NCBI RefSeq assembly: GCF_946482605.1
Contig: NZ_CAMLSE010000004.1
Coordinates: forward strand, 329,355 to 393,354
DNA: 64,000 bases
Source of the DNA: an uncultured Dyadobacter sp.
GTDB taxonomy: Bacteria; Bacteroidota; Bacteroidia; Cytophagales; Spirosomataceae
Direction: 5' to 3'
The notes under the pieces: generated by a model
The model's input: only the letters and a program-made list of their open reading frames with translations
The model's database searches: none
What the model was told of the DNA's origin: nothing
Made by a program: the position numbers and the translations under genes
In this document: piece after piece, positions 24,757 to 33,677 of the stretch
Layout of the letters: each line of letters starts with the position of its first letter
Position numbering within the stretch: position 1 is the first letter of the stretch

Positions 24757-27129
24757 CTACAATTTCTCTTCGAAAAGCTTGAAGATCCGCTTGTACTCGT
24801 CGGTCCAGGATGATGGTTCCACAAACCCGTGATCTTCCATCGGGTACGATGCCAGTTCCCAGTTATTCTTACCCAGCTCGATCAGCCGCTGTGAAAGGCG
24901 GACCACGTCCTGATAGTGCACATTGACGTCCACCATGCCGTGGCAGATCAGTAAATGGTTTTTAAGCCCGGCCGCGTGGTAAATGGGGGAACTTTTACGA
25001 TAGGCAAGACTGTCCGACTGTGGTTCGTTGAGAATGTTGGCCGTGTAGCCTTGGTTGTAGGCGGCCCAATCGGTTACCGGGCGCAATGCCGCGCCTGCCG
25101 TAAAGGTGTCGGGCGTGGTAAACAGGGCCATTAGAGTAATGAATCCGCCATAGGAGCCACCATAAATACCTATCTTTTTGGGATCGATCTTGTAGTTTTT
25201 GATCAGCCATTGTGCGCCGTCGGTGTGGTCGGTAAGGTCTTTTCCGCCCATGAACCGGTAAATGCCCGTCCGCCAGTCGCGGCCATATCCGGAGCTGGCC
25301 CGATAGTCCATATCCAGAACAGTGTATCCTTTGTCGGTGAGCAGATTATGGAACATGTATTCGCGAAAGTATTGGCTCCACCACTTATGTGCATTCTGGA
25401 GATAGCCCGCACCGTGCACAAAAATGACCGCCTTACCATTGGATTTTTGGGGTTCGTAAACCCTGGCATAGATATCCTGGCCGTCCGTCGCTTTCACAGT
25501 AACCACTTTGGCTTCACGCCAGGGGTAGGACAGGAATTCGGCCGACGCTGAATGCGTAATCCGAACCAGTGGGGGCGTTTTAGCGCCCGGCGCGGGATTG
25601 TCCGTCAGGTAGAGTTCCCAGGGCGCATTGCTGGCGGAGAAGCGGATTGCCATTTTCCGCTCGTCGGGCGATAGGGTCATCTCATGCGCGCCTGTGGACG
25701 TAGTCATGCGCGTACGGACGCCGCCGGTTACGGGCATGCGGTACACGTGCTGTTCGCCGGGATGTACTTCGTTGGTAATGAGGTAAAAGGTCTTTTTATC
25801 TTTCGAGAGCGTTATGTTCTGCACTTCGAAACGTCCGGCTGTAAGGGCTGTTTTTTTGCCGGTTGTGAGGTTTATGGTATATAAATGCGAATAACCCGTG
25901 GCCTCGCTCTGGAAGTAAATGGTCTGCTCGTCGAGCCACCCGATTTCACCGGCTGTTTGCGGATATCCTCCGACGCCCGGCCCGCCGATCCAGGCCTCGT
26001 CGCGCTGGCGGTCGAGTAGTTTGAGGGCAAGCGTAGCAGGGTCCAGAGACATGATCCAGCGATCCTTGCTATCCTGCGAGCGAATGACCACTACGGCTTT
26101 TTGTCCATGATCCGACCAGAATGGCCCGTGGACGAGCACTTTACGCTCTTTATTCTTCCACGCTGAATCGAGTTTGGGATAATCTTTGAGATAGTCAGGC
26201 TTGTCATGAATGCCAGGAACGTCCGTGGCGGACAATTTGCGGGTGGTGTCTCTTTGCACATCATAAACCCAGAACTCGCTTTCAGAATCAGGCGCACCCA
26301 CTTTGGTACGGGCGGAAATATCCTCTGTAAATCCCGACTCGGTAACATAATTTGGTACGATCGTAGATTTAGCGGTTTTGTCGGTTAGTGTAAGCCGATA
26401 CGTGACATAGCGGCCATCCGGACTCACTTTCGCCTGCGAGACATTCTTTTCGCCCAGGTATATTTCTTTGGGGCGGGTCGGTTTTTCGGCATCGGAGATG
26501 TTTTTTCCGGCGTCCTTCTTGTCTTTCCGTTCTTTCAGTACTTCAAACATGCTCAACTGATCCTCTTTCAGGAATCTTTCCTGTTCGCCGGGCTTTGCTT
26601 CCTGTTTTTTGCTGCCCGTTTTGAAGTCAGTTAGCTGACTGAACATACCCGAAGCCAGTGAGACCATGAAAAGGTTGTTGCCCTTTTCAAAAACTACCGC
26701 CTGTTCGTCCCCGCTGAACACCGGATTCGTTTCACGCTCTACGGTGTTGGTCAATTGCTTGATAACGAAGTCTTTATAGCTTATGATAAATATATCTCCG
26801 TTCTGCTCATACAGGCGGGCCGAATGTGCGCGGTTGTAGACGCCATTGCGGCCGGGTAATTTTTTTCGGTCGACCGGAGTCACTTTGGAGATTTTTTTGG
26901 AGGTAAGTGAATAGGCATAGAGCGAGTCCGAAGGATTATGGTCCGGGTTCCAATTGAAATATATCGATTTGGAATCGTCGGACCAGGTGATATCGGTAGG
27001 GGACGTGCCAATCCATTTTTTAGGATCCCTCATGATCTTTTCGACGGTCAGCGGAGTAAGGGATTGGGCGAAAAGCTGCTGGATGCCGAGAAGAGTGATC
27101 AGTAGTGGAAGTCTGTAAACAAGTTTCAT
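24757..27129 (-). CDS. S9 family prolyl oligopeptidase/DPP IV-like peptidase
   Basis: A 790-residue secreted peptidase with signal peptide (first 21 residues, LPLLITLLGIQQLFAQ). An N-terminal beta-propeller (residues about 40-520, repeated strand pairs with DISWS/SPDGRYV-like turns) is followed by an alpha/beta hydrolase domain. The catalytic triad is in the right order and spacing: Ser659 in GGSYGG, Asp734 (VDVNVHYQD) and His767 (EDHGF). Such enzymes clip dipeptides or oligopeptides, often after Pro, in the periplasm or at the cell surface. The gene is monocistronic and divergent from the M1 peptidase, 133 bases away, so a shared peptide-use control region is possible. Confidence 0.92.
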   Translation of the reverse strand: MKLVYRLPLLITLLGIQQLFAQSLTPLTVEKIMRDPKKWIGTSPTDITWSDDSKSIYFNWNPDHNPSDSLYAYSLTSKKISKVTPVDRKKLPGRNGVYNRAHSARLYEQNGDIFIISYKDFVIKQLTNTVERETNPVFSGDEQAVVFEKGNNLFMVSLASGMFSQLTDFKTGSKKQEAKPGEQERFLKEDQLSMFEVLKERKDKKDAGKNISDAEKPTRPKEIYLGEKNVSQAKVSPDGRYVTYRLTLTDKTAKSTIVPNYVTESGFTEDISARTKVGAPDSESEFWVYDVQRDTTRKLSATDVPGIHDKPDYLKDYPKLDSAWKNKERKVLVHGPFWSDHGQKAVVVIRSQDSKDRWIMSLDPATLALKLLDRQRDEAWIGGPGVGGYPQTAGEIGWLDEQTIYFQSEATGYSHLYTINLTTGKKTALTAGRFEVQNITLSKDKKTFYLITNEVHPGEQHVYRMPVTGGVRTRMTTSTGAHEMTLSPDERKMAIRFSASNAPWELYLTDNPAPGAKTPPLVRITHSASAEFLSYPWREAKVVTVKATDGQDIYARVYEPQKSNGKAVIFVHGAGYLQNAHKWWSQYFREYMFHNLLTDKGYTVLDMDYRASSGYGRDWRTGIYRFMGGKDLTDHTDGAQWLIKNYKIDPKKIGIYGGSYGGFITLMALFTTPDTFTAGAALRPVTDWAAYNQGYTANILNEPQSDSLAYRKSSPIYHAAGLKNHLLICHGMVDVNVHYQDVVRLSQRLIELGKNNWELASYPMEDHGFVEPSSWTDEYKRIFKLFEEKL

Positions 27130-27211
27130 AGAATAAGCATGATGCTCCGGCTTTTTCCGGGCAATATATAAAATGTTCCGTTTTGCCGGGAATCAGATTC
27201 TCTTCGTCCGG

Positions 27212-27245
27212 TTTGACGGGGATTGGACCGGAAGTGCTATTTTTG
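27212..27245 (+). promoter_or_regulatory. Probable promoter of the M1 aminopeptidase gene
   Basis: TTTG at 27212-27215 and a perfect TAnnTTTG (TATTTTTG) at 27238-27245, 22 bases apart. Transcription would begin near 27252, eleven bases before ATG 27263, which rules out the longer frame starting at 27173. Confidence 0.55.
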
Positions 27246-27262
27246 GACACATTCCCCATTTT

Positions 27263-29797
27263 ATGATCCGAATATTCCCCTTACTGGCACTCCTGGCGAT
27301 TGTGCTGACCACAGTGAGCTGTTCAAAAGAGCGGCGGGACATTCCTGAGAAGGGCGTCTCATTTGCGTTGAACCAGTACAGAAAACGGCATATCGATAGT
27401 GTCCGGTACGCCATTGAATTTGAAATACCACCTTCCAAAACGGAGAAGATCAAAGGGAAAGAGACCATCACTTTCCTGCTGAATGCATTGGATTCCACCC
27501 TGGCGCTGGATTTTAATGTAGATAGCACGCGGTTGCTGGGGGTGCAAATCGAAGGGAAATCGGTTGAGTACCGGTTTGTGAATGAGCATATATTATTGGA
27601 CCCTAAGTATTTAACCAAAGGTGAAAACAGGATATCTATCGATTTTATCGCAGGTGACCTATCGCTGAACCGGAGCGACGACTATCTCTACACGCTTTTT
27701 GTACCCGACAGGGCATCGACCTGTTTTCCACTTTTTGATCAGCCTAATCTCAAAGCAAGCTACCAGCTTACCCTGAAAACGCCGGAAAACTGGGAGGCGG
27801 TGTCGAACGGGAGTCTGCATTCGAAAACCGTTGAGAAAGGCAAGGGTATTTACCGCTTTAATCAGACCAAACCCATCAGTTCGTATCTTTTTGCATTTGC
27901 GGCAGGTAAGTTTTTCAAAACTACCAAAGCAATGGATGGCCGCGAGATGACAATGTATTACCGGGAAACCGACACTGCAAAAGTGCAACGAAATAGCGAC
28001 GAGGTCTTTCGGCTTCATGCCAGGGCGCTGGGCTGGCTGGAAGATTATACCGGCATTCTGTATCCGTTCGGGAAGTTTGATTTCGTATTGCTGCCATCGT
28101 TCCAGTATGGCGGCATGGAGCATCCCGGTTCGGTCTTTTACAATGAGTCGGCACTTTTCCTGGACGAAAATGCATCGGTGAACCGTCGGATGGCTCGTGC
28201 GAGTGTGATCGCACACGAGTCGGCGCATATGTGGTTTGGCGACCTGGTGACGATGGACTGGTTCAATGACGTGTGGCTCAAAGAGGTTTTTGCCAACTTT
28301 ATGGCCGCCAAGATCGTCCACCCCAGTTTTCCGGAGATCAACCATGACCTGCGGTTCCTGCTGGCCCACTATCCCGGCGCCTACGACGTCGACCGGACCG
28401 CCGGCACCAATCCCATTTTGCAGGAATTGGGCAATCTCAAAAATGCAGGGACGCTGTATGGCGCCATTATCTATCTGAAAGCACCGATCGTGATGCGGCA
28501 ACTGGAAAGGAAGATCGGTGGGAAGCTGATGCAGGAAAGTCTGCGTGAATACCTGAAGACCTATTCTTTCGGAAATGCGCGCTGGGACGATCTTATCGGG
28601 ATCATCGATAAACGGACGCCCGGGGATATTGCTGCATGGAGCGATGTATGGGTGAAAACACCCGGAATGCCTGAGTATGCCGCGGATCGGGACCATCGGC
28701 CAAAACAGTTGCAGGACTCTGTTTCCGGGCGTGTCTGGGAACAGCAGCTGGTAGCCGATACGATCGGAAAAAAGGGAGAGGCATATGCTTTCCCCAACAG
28801 CGATGGCACAGGTTATGGGTATTTCAAAATGGATACCGCGAGCAAGGCTTACTTCTTTGCAAACTACGGTAGAAACGATACGACCTTTTCCAACCCGGTT
28901 TTCCGGGGCGCGATGCTGGTAAATATCTGGGAAGGGATGCTACGTGGCGACGGACCCGCACCGGAGACATTGATCCGGAACATCTTCGCTGTATTACCGA
29001 AGGAGCAAAATCCGCTGCTTGTCGATTATCTGCTGGGGAACCTGCAAACTACCTGGTGGACGTTTTTGAACGGCTCGCAAAGGGAGGCGTATCAGAAACG
29101 TGCCGAAGGGATTCTTTGGGATCTTCTGCTGAAAACGAAGGATAAGGGAATCAAGACCTCGTATTTTAAGTCGTTTAAAAGCATTGCATTGACGGAGGAC
29201 GGCTGGAAGAAGATGGAATCGCTATGGAATGAATCCCTGAAGGTACCAGGCCTGGTACTATCCGAAGACGACAAAATTTCCCTTGCTTATGAGCTCGCAT
29301 TGAAAGGCAGGGGAGATACGGATGCGATTCTCTGGAAGCAGGTAGAAAAAACGGTAAATCCCGACCGTAAAACGCGGATGCTGTTTGTCATTCCCGCATT
29401 GAGCCAGGACGAGGCGAAACGGGATGCTTTTTTTGAATCTTTAAAAAAGGAGCAGAACCGCGAAAAGGAGGCCTGGGTTTTAGATGCACTGGCCTATCTG
29501 CATCATCCTTTGCGTGCCCAAAGTGCCGAAAAATATTTACGCCCCTCGCTGGACCTGTTGCAGGAAATCCAGCTTACGGGTGATATTTTTTTCCCGACGC
29601 GCTGGATGCACACTACATTTGCCGGGCATTCGTCCCGGAAGGCAGCGAACATTGCGGGCCAGTTCCTCAAAGAGAATCCGCATTATCCTTACTTCCTGAA
29701 AAATAAAGTATTGCAGGCTACTGACCTGCTCGACCGTGTTATTTTGTTTGAACCCCGCTATGGCCAGAAACGCTATTCCGCTGCATCATCTCGCTGA
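27263..29797 (+). CDS. M1 family zinc aminopeptidase lipoprotein
   Basis: An 844-residue lipoprotein; ATG 27263 is chosen because it opens the SPII signal IRIFPLLALLAIVLTTVSC and lies just after a good promoter. The zinc site is HESAH (His318, Glu319, His322) with Glu341 nineteen residues after His322, the HExxH-x18-E pattern of the M1 family. The substrate-binding GxMEN motif is present as GGMEH; this Asn-to-His change is shared with some other Bacteroidota M1 proteins as I recall, so it is probably a subfamily trait. It acts on peptide N-termini at the cell envelope. The next gene, an AraC regulator, starts 38 bases before this stop. Confidence 0.92.
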   Translation: MIRIFPLLALLAIVLTTVSCSKERRDIPEKGVSFALNQYRKRHIDSVRYAIEFEIPPSKTEKIKGKETITFLLNALDSTLALDFNVDSTRLLGVQIEGKSVEYRFVNEHILLDPKYLTKGENRISIDFIAGDLSLNRSDDYLYTLFVPDRASTCFPLFDQPNLKASYQLTLKTPENWEAVSNGSLHSKTVEKGKGIYRFNQTKPISSYLFAFAAGKFFKTTKAMDGREMTMYYRETDTAKVQRNSDEVFRLHARALGWLEDYTGILYPFGKFDFVLLPSFQYGGMEHPGSVFYNESALFLDENASVNRRMARASVIAHESAHMWFGDLVTMDWFNDVWLKEVFANFMAAKIVHPSFPEINHDLRFLLAHYPGAYDVDRTAGTNPILQELGNLKNAGTLYGAIIYLKAPIVMRQLERKIGGKLMQESLREYLKTYSFGNARWDDLIGIIDKRTPGDIAAWSDVWVKTPGMPEYAADRDHRPKQLQDSVSGRVWEQQLVADTIGKKGEAYAFPNSDGTGYGYFKMDTASKAYFFANYGRNDTTFSNPVFRGAMLVNIWEGMLRGDGPAPETLIRNIFAVLPKEQNPLLVDYLLGNLQTTWWTFLNGSQREAYQKRAEGILWDLLLKTKDKGIKTSYFKSFKSIALTEDGWKKMESLWNESLKVPGLVLSEDDKISLAYELALKGRGDTDAILWKQVEKTVNPDRKTRMLFVIPALSQDEAKRDAFFESLKKEQNREKEAWVLDALAYLHHPLRAQSAEKYLRPSLDLLQEIQLTGDIFFPTRWMHTTFAGHSSRKAANIAGQFLKENPHYPYFLKNKVLQATDLLDRVILFEPRYGQKRYSAASSR

Positions 29798-30608
29798 CGA
29801 CTCGAAATTGGGTTTATCGATCCAGCGTATCGATGCCGGCGACCCTGTGGATGCGATGTTATTGGGCGCTCACCGCGACGATCACGGCAATTTCTTCTTC
29901 CAGGATGGGGGAATCAGCACCATGATGGTCGATTTCCGGGAGATCACGTTGAAAGGCTGCGGTGTTTTTTGTATCCTGCCGGGGCAAGTCCACGAACCGG
30001 TTGCCGTATCCGAAGCGGCCGGCTGGTTTTTGGGCGTGGAAATGGCATTGCTCGATGACCATCACAGGCAGGTGGTAGACCAATACGCACAACATGCCAC
30101 GCCGGTGCCCCTTTTGAAGGAGGAGTCGGTGATGCTGGGGCAAAGCCTTGAAATGATGCGGGAGTTTTACCTGTCGCCAGGTGTTTACAAGCGGCCGGTC
30201 GTTCAATCGATGCTGAAAGTTTGCCTCGGCTTATTTGTGTCCCACTTCGAGCGGGATGTTTGCCAGAAGGCTGGTTTTTCGAGACCTTCGGCCATTACGG
30301 GCGCATTCAGGAAACTTTTGGCCGAAAATTTTAAAACCGTGAAAAGTCCTGCTGCCTATGCGGCCATGCAGAACATATCGTCATCTTACCTCAACGAGGT
30401 CGTGAAGGACACTACGGGACAGCCCGTCAGTCACTGGATCCATAATGAGGTCATGATGGAGGCAAAGCGGCTATTGTACTACACGAGTCTGCATGTAAAA
30501 GAAATCGCTTTCGGGCTGGGTTATGACGATCACACCTATTTTTCAAGAATCTTCCGAAAAACGACGGGTCGTTCTCCGGGGCAGTTTCGTGAAGAATACC
30601 GTAAATAG
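29760..30608 (+). CDS. AraC family transcriptional regulator
   Basis: A 282-residue regulator with an N-terminal cupin-like sensing domain (GCGVFCILPGQVHEPVAVSEAAG is the typical first barrel) and a C-terminal double HTH (residues about 185-282: SSYLNEVVKDTTGQPVSHWIH and EIAFGLGYDDHTYFSRIFRKTTG). ATG 29760 is taken; it lies inside the M1 aminopeptidase gene and overlaps by 38 bases. The next gene on the same strand is a siderophore-interacting protein 112 bases away, so this regulator may control it in response to a small ligand; which ligand is unknown. Confidence 0.88.
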   Translation: MARNAIPLHHLADDSKLGLSIQRIDAGDPVDAMLLGAHRDDHGNFFFQDGGISTMMVDFREITLKGCGVFCILPGQVHEPVAVSEAAGWFLGVEMALLDDHHRQVVDQYAQHATPVPLLKEESVMLGQSLEMMREFYLSPGVYKRPVVQSMLKVCLGLFVSHFERDVCQKAGFSRPSAITGAFRKLLAENFKTVKSPAAYAAMQNISSSYLNEVVKDTTGQPVSHWIHNEVMMEAKRLLYYTSLHVKEIAFGLGYDDHTYFSRIFRKTTGRSPGQFREEYRK

Positions 30609-30720
30609 TCCAACCTTTACCATTCTTGCTCCATTTATTGTCTTCATTCGCGTCGGTTGTTTTGTAAAGTAAAAAACCAGCTGGAACGTCAGCCTGGTTA
30701 CAACACCAATCGGACGGAAA

Positions 30721-31410
30721 ATGAACATCATCAAACAGAAGGCAATCCATTTATTCGAGACAACCCTTGGTAAAACGGGTACCGTGCTCGCCATCCGGGC
30801 GTGGGAGCCTGCAACATTCTTTGAAGTGGACGTGCATTTCCCGGAAATGGATATGAGCGGCTGGAAGAGGGTCCAGCATATCAAAGTAAGGGTCGGCTAC
30901 GGCGTTTACCGGGATTATACCCCCGCAGGTTGGGACGAGGACATCAGGACCTGCACATTGTACATCAATGCGGAACAGGATGGGCCGGGAGCGCAATGGA
31001 TCAGGGGCCTGCGCGAAGGCGACCGCATTACTTACGTGGGTGTAGGCGCTACGATGCATAAGCCGATGCCGGCCGCCGAGATGATAGCATTGGGAGATAT
31101 GAGCAGTATCGGACATTACCTGGCACTGCAACAGCTGGCTGGAAACATAAAACTCAAAGGAGCCATTACCATCGCCGATGAGAATCACCGGGAAGAGTTC
31201 AGGGAGTATTTCAACTGGGATATTCAGCCGGTGAAGAAAACCGATCCGGGCGGGCTGAGCTCGATACTCAAATGGACCAGCGACAAAGCACTGGACCATT
31301 CGAATGTCTATATTTCGGGTCACATTCCGACCTGTATCCGTTTACGTAAAGAACTCAAAAAACGGGAGGATGCGCCGATGGGTATCCAGGTGCAGGGCTT
31401 TTGGACTTAG
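30721..31410 (+). CDS. Siderophore-interacting (ViuB-like) FAD protein
   Basis: A 229-residue flavoprotein of the SIP family, which reduces ferric siderophores in the cytoplasm using NAD(P)H. VRVGYGVYRDYTPAGWDED resembles the FAD-binding RxYTP motif, and ALGDMSSIGHYLALQQL holds the nucleotide-binding turn (DxSSIG). It is short for the family (about 260-280), but the core domains are complete. It lies behind an AraC regulator on the same strand and its stop codon abuts, with no intervening base, the stop of methionine aminopeptidase on the other strand. It complements the iron-uptake operon at the right end of the window. Confidence 0.82.
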   Translation: MNIIKQKAIHLFETTLGKTGTVLAIRAWEPATFFEVDVHFPEMDMSGWKRVQHIKVRVGYGVYRDYTPAGWDEDIRTCTLYINAEQDGPGAQWIRGLREGDRITYVGVGATMHKPMPAAEMIALGDMSSIGHYLALQQLAGNIKLKGAITIADENHREEFREYFNWDIQPVKKTDPGGLSSILKWTSDKALDHSNVYISGHIPTCIRLRKELKKREDAPMGIQVQGFWT

Positions 31411-32175
31411 CTAGTCGAAGATACCGTTCATTTCGGTCAGGATTACAGGCTTACCGTCGGTGACGATGATCGTGTGCTCATGCTGGGCTACGTAACCCCC
31501 GCGGGAACCTACGAGTGTCCAGCCGTCACGCTGCGTGCTGGCGATGGTAGAGGCTGTTGAAATGAACGTTTCGATAGCCACAACGCTGTTTTTCCTGAAT
31601 CGGGTGGTGTTGTACCGGTCGTAAAAGTTGGCGATTTCATGCGGCTCTTCATGGAGGCTGCGACCGATTCCATGGCCGGTGAGATTTCTGATCACCGTGT
31701 ACCCCGACTTTCTAGCCTCAGTCTCGATCAGTTTTCCGATATCGGCGATCCGAACGCCGCCCTTGATGTTACTCAGTGCTTTGCGAAGAATGCGTTTGGA
31801 GGCATCGACCAGCTTATTGTGGCCCATTGTATCCTGGCCCAGTACGAACGAGCCGCCATTATCAGACCAGAACCCATTCAGCTCGGCAGAAACATCGATA
31901 TTGATCAGATCGCCCTCCTTCAATATTTTATGTTCGGAAGGGATGCCATGTGCGACTTCGTTGTTGATGCTGATACAGGTCCAGCCCGGAAAGCCGTAAG
32001 TAAGCCGGGGTGCCGATTTGGCTCCCAGCTTGTTCAGTATTTCGCCCCCGAAGTCATCCAGTTCCTTGGCGGTCATGCCGGGCCTCGCGTGTTCACGCAT
32101 CGTGCGAAGTGTACCCGCAACCGCATGGCTGGCTGCCTGCATTCCGAGTAACTCGTATTCTTTGGTTATTGACAT
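31411..32175 (-). CDS. map: Type I methionine aminopeptidase
   Basis: A 254-residue cytosolic enzyme removing the N-terminal methionine of nascent proteins. ATG 32175 is used; 24 extra codons upstream are in frame but do not resemble the family. The metal ligands are in place: Asp in NIDVSAELNGFWSDNGGSF, His in LTGHGIGRSLHEEPHEI, and Glu in VAIETFIST and QHEHTI. It probably forms an operon with the DUF3050 gene, whose stop lies ten bases upstream of this start. The expected essential housekeeping copy is usually within a ribosomal protein operon, so this could be a second, stand-alone paralogue. Confidence 0.92.
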   Translation of the reverse strand: MSITKEYELLGMQAASHAVAGTLRTMREHARPGMTAKELDDFGGEILNKLGAKSAPRLTYGFPGWTCISINNEVAHGIPSEHKILKEGDLINIDVSAELNGFWSDNGGSFVLGQDTMGHNKLVDASKRILRKALSNIKGGVRIADIGKLIETEARKSGYTVIRNLTGHGIGRSLHEEPHEIANFYDRYNTTRFRKNSVVAIETFISTASTIASTQRDGWTLVGSRGGYVAQHEHTIIVTDGKPVILTEMNGIFD

Positions 32176-32185
32176 AATTGGTTGT

Positions 32186-32977
32186 TCATTCCTGGTGAAA
32201 AGCTTTCGAGGCAGCAATCTCTTCATAAACCCCGTCCCAAAGCGCAATCCGTTTTTGTAATGATTCGATCGTCGCGGCCTCCGCTTCCTGCCAGCGCGTT
32301 TCGTTATCGCCGCACAGGTTGGCTGTCATTTGCAGGGCAAGATGGCTGTGATGATCACCGTCTACTTCGATGTGCCTTTCAAGATAATACTTAAAAATTG
32401 AAATGCTACCGGGGAAATTCTTGTGCATGTCCCCGATGATCGACATGAACATTCCGGGGATCAGGTCCTCCCGCCCGAAAGTGAAGATAGCCGCTTGCAT
32501 ATGATCCCCGCCGGTGCGGATGGTATCGAATGTGAAGTCGACGAAGTTTCTGGCATTTTCAGGTGTCCCCGCCAGGGCGAATGCACTCTCAAAACTGCCG
32601 GTCCGGCGAAGTGTTTCGATAAAAAGCGTGATCTCGCCGGTATCGGCACCGCATTGTTCCATGGCATCCAGGTACAGTTCGAAATGACTTTTTACATTCC
32701 CGTCCATATCCACGTCGGATTCCTCGCCCGTCACGATTTCGTTGATCAGGTGCCGCGTTTCGCCGTCTCCCGCAGGAAACCAGGGTACTGTGGTACAGGT
32801 AAGGCTGTTTTGAAGTGATTTGAGGAGTGACATGAAATCCCAGACCGCGTAAATGTGGTATCTCATGAAAGCCCTGAGGTCGTCGATGTCTTTGATCACC
32901 GAATAAACTTTGTGGTCGATGATCTGTTGCCGCAGCGGCTGGATGTTTTGCTGGATTCTTGTAATGTGATTGTTCAT
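32186..32977 (-). CDS. DUF3050 family protein, haem-oxygenase-like fold
   Basis: A 263-residue helical protein. The strings FMRYHIYAVWDFMSLLKSLQ and TTVPWFPAGDGETRHLINEIV are the DUF3050 hallmark and hold conserved His and Asp/Glu residues that could bind a diiron centre, as in other haem-oxygenase-like proteins. ERHIEVDGDHHSHLALQM near the C-terminus adds further His residues. The reaction is unknown to me; the fold allows diiron oxidase-type chemistry. It is cotranscribed, ten bases apart, with methionine aminopeptidase, which hints at no specific function. No signal peptide. Confidence 0.8.
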   Translation of the reverse strand: MNNHITRIQQNIQPLRQQIIDHKVYSVIKDIDDLRAFMRYHIYAVWDFMSLLKSLQNSLTCTTVPWFPAGDGETRHLINEIVTGEESDVDMDGNVKSHFELYLDAMEQCGADTGEITLFIETLRRTGSFESAFALAGTPENARNFVDFTFDTIRTGGDHMQAAIFTFGREDLIPGMFMSIIGDMHKNFPGSISIFKYYLERHIEVDGDHHSHLALQMTANLCGDNETRWQEAEAATIESLQKRIALWDGVYEEIAASKAFHQE

Positions 32978-33124
32978 TTTTTGCGAATTGCTTTTAGTTT
33001 AACCACTGTTTGGGAGGGTTTGTTTCAATGGCGCAAATAAACATCACGGAAGAACTGCCCCGGCAACCTATTTAGTTAATGCGTGATGCGGGCTATGTAA
33101 AGGCAGTTCTTCCTCTATACAATG

Positions 33125-33598
33125 CTAGTTTCCCTGTTGCGGGGCGTACTTAACGAGGTCAATTCCAATGCCATTGGGATCGACGATCGCGAAATGCCGG
33201 TCCCCCCAGGGTTCGTCGCGCAGGTCGATCTGGATATCGGCCCCTTTTTGTTTCAGATCCTTATAAAGCGCATCAACATCGTCGACTTCGATGGTGAGAT
33301 ACATACCCCGTCCGGCAAACGCCTTGTGAAACAAGGGCTGCTGGGACGGGTGGTCGGGGAGGAGAAAGCTGAGCTCCGCGCCGCCGTCCGGTGTGTGGAG
33401 CAGGAGGTAGAACTCGTTTTCGAAAGTGACGCCAAAACCCAGGGTGCGGGTGTAAAAATCCTTGGTTTCTGCGAGTTTGGCTGTAACAATACCTGCGTTC
33501 AGTTTCATGGTCTTTTTGGTTTGAGTTGTTGGATCGGTTTGTGAAAATGCATGCGCAGACAGTAATGCGAATGCCCAGATGGTGATGTGCCGTTTCAT
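33125..33598 (-). CDS. VOC/glyoxalase-like protein with apparent signal peptide
   Basis: A 157-residue protein. Residues 32-157 form a paired VOC barrel (FYTRTLGFGVTFENEFYLLLH and YLTIEVDDVDALYKDLKQKGAD, closing IVDPNGIGIDLVKY). The first 20 residues (MKRHITIWAFALLSAHAFSQ) look like an SPI signal, unusual for this mostly cytoplasmic superfamily; an internal Met at residue 31 (MKLNAGIVTAKL) would give a cytoplasmic form. No metal-ligand set for glyoxalase I is obvious, so it is more likely a resistance or binding member. Single gene. Confidence 0.72.
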   Translation of the reverse strand: MKRHITIWAFALLSAHAFSQTDPTTQTKKTMKLNAGIVTAKLAETKDFYTRTLGFGVTFENEFYLLLHTPDGGAELSFLLPDHPSQQPLFHKAFAGRGMYLTIEVDDVDALYKDLKQKGADIQIDLRDEPWGDRHFAIVDPNGIGIDLVKYAPQQGN

Positions 33599-33677
33599 TT
33601 CGTGTTCGTTTGAAGTGAATGTGATGGTACAAATTTCCGGGATACCGGTCAGCCAGGATTGTAAAAAACGGACAAAA

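Noticed and set aside
27659..28696. 345-codon open frame antisense to the M1 aminopeptidase
   Set aside because: It is opposite conserved zinc-peptidase coding sequence, has no recognisable domain, and is explained by codon structure of the sense gene.
33048..33113. 12-base inverted repeat GGAAGAACTGCC as terminator
   Set aside because: The arms are 42 bases apart and no T tract follows; it could be chance or a remnant repeat.
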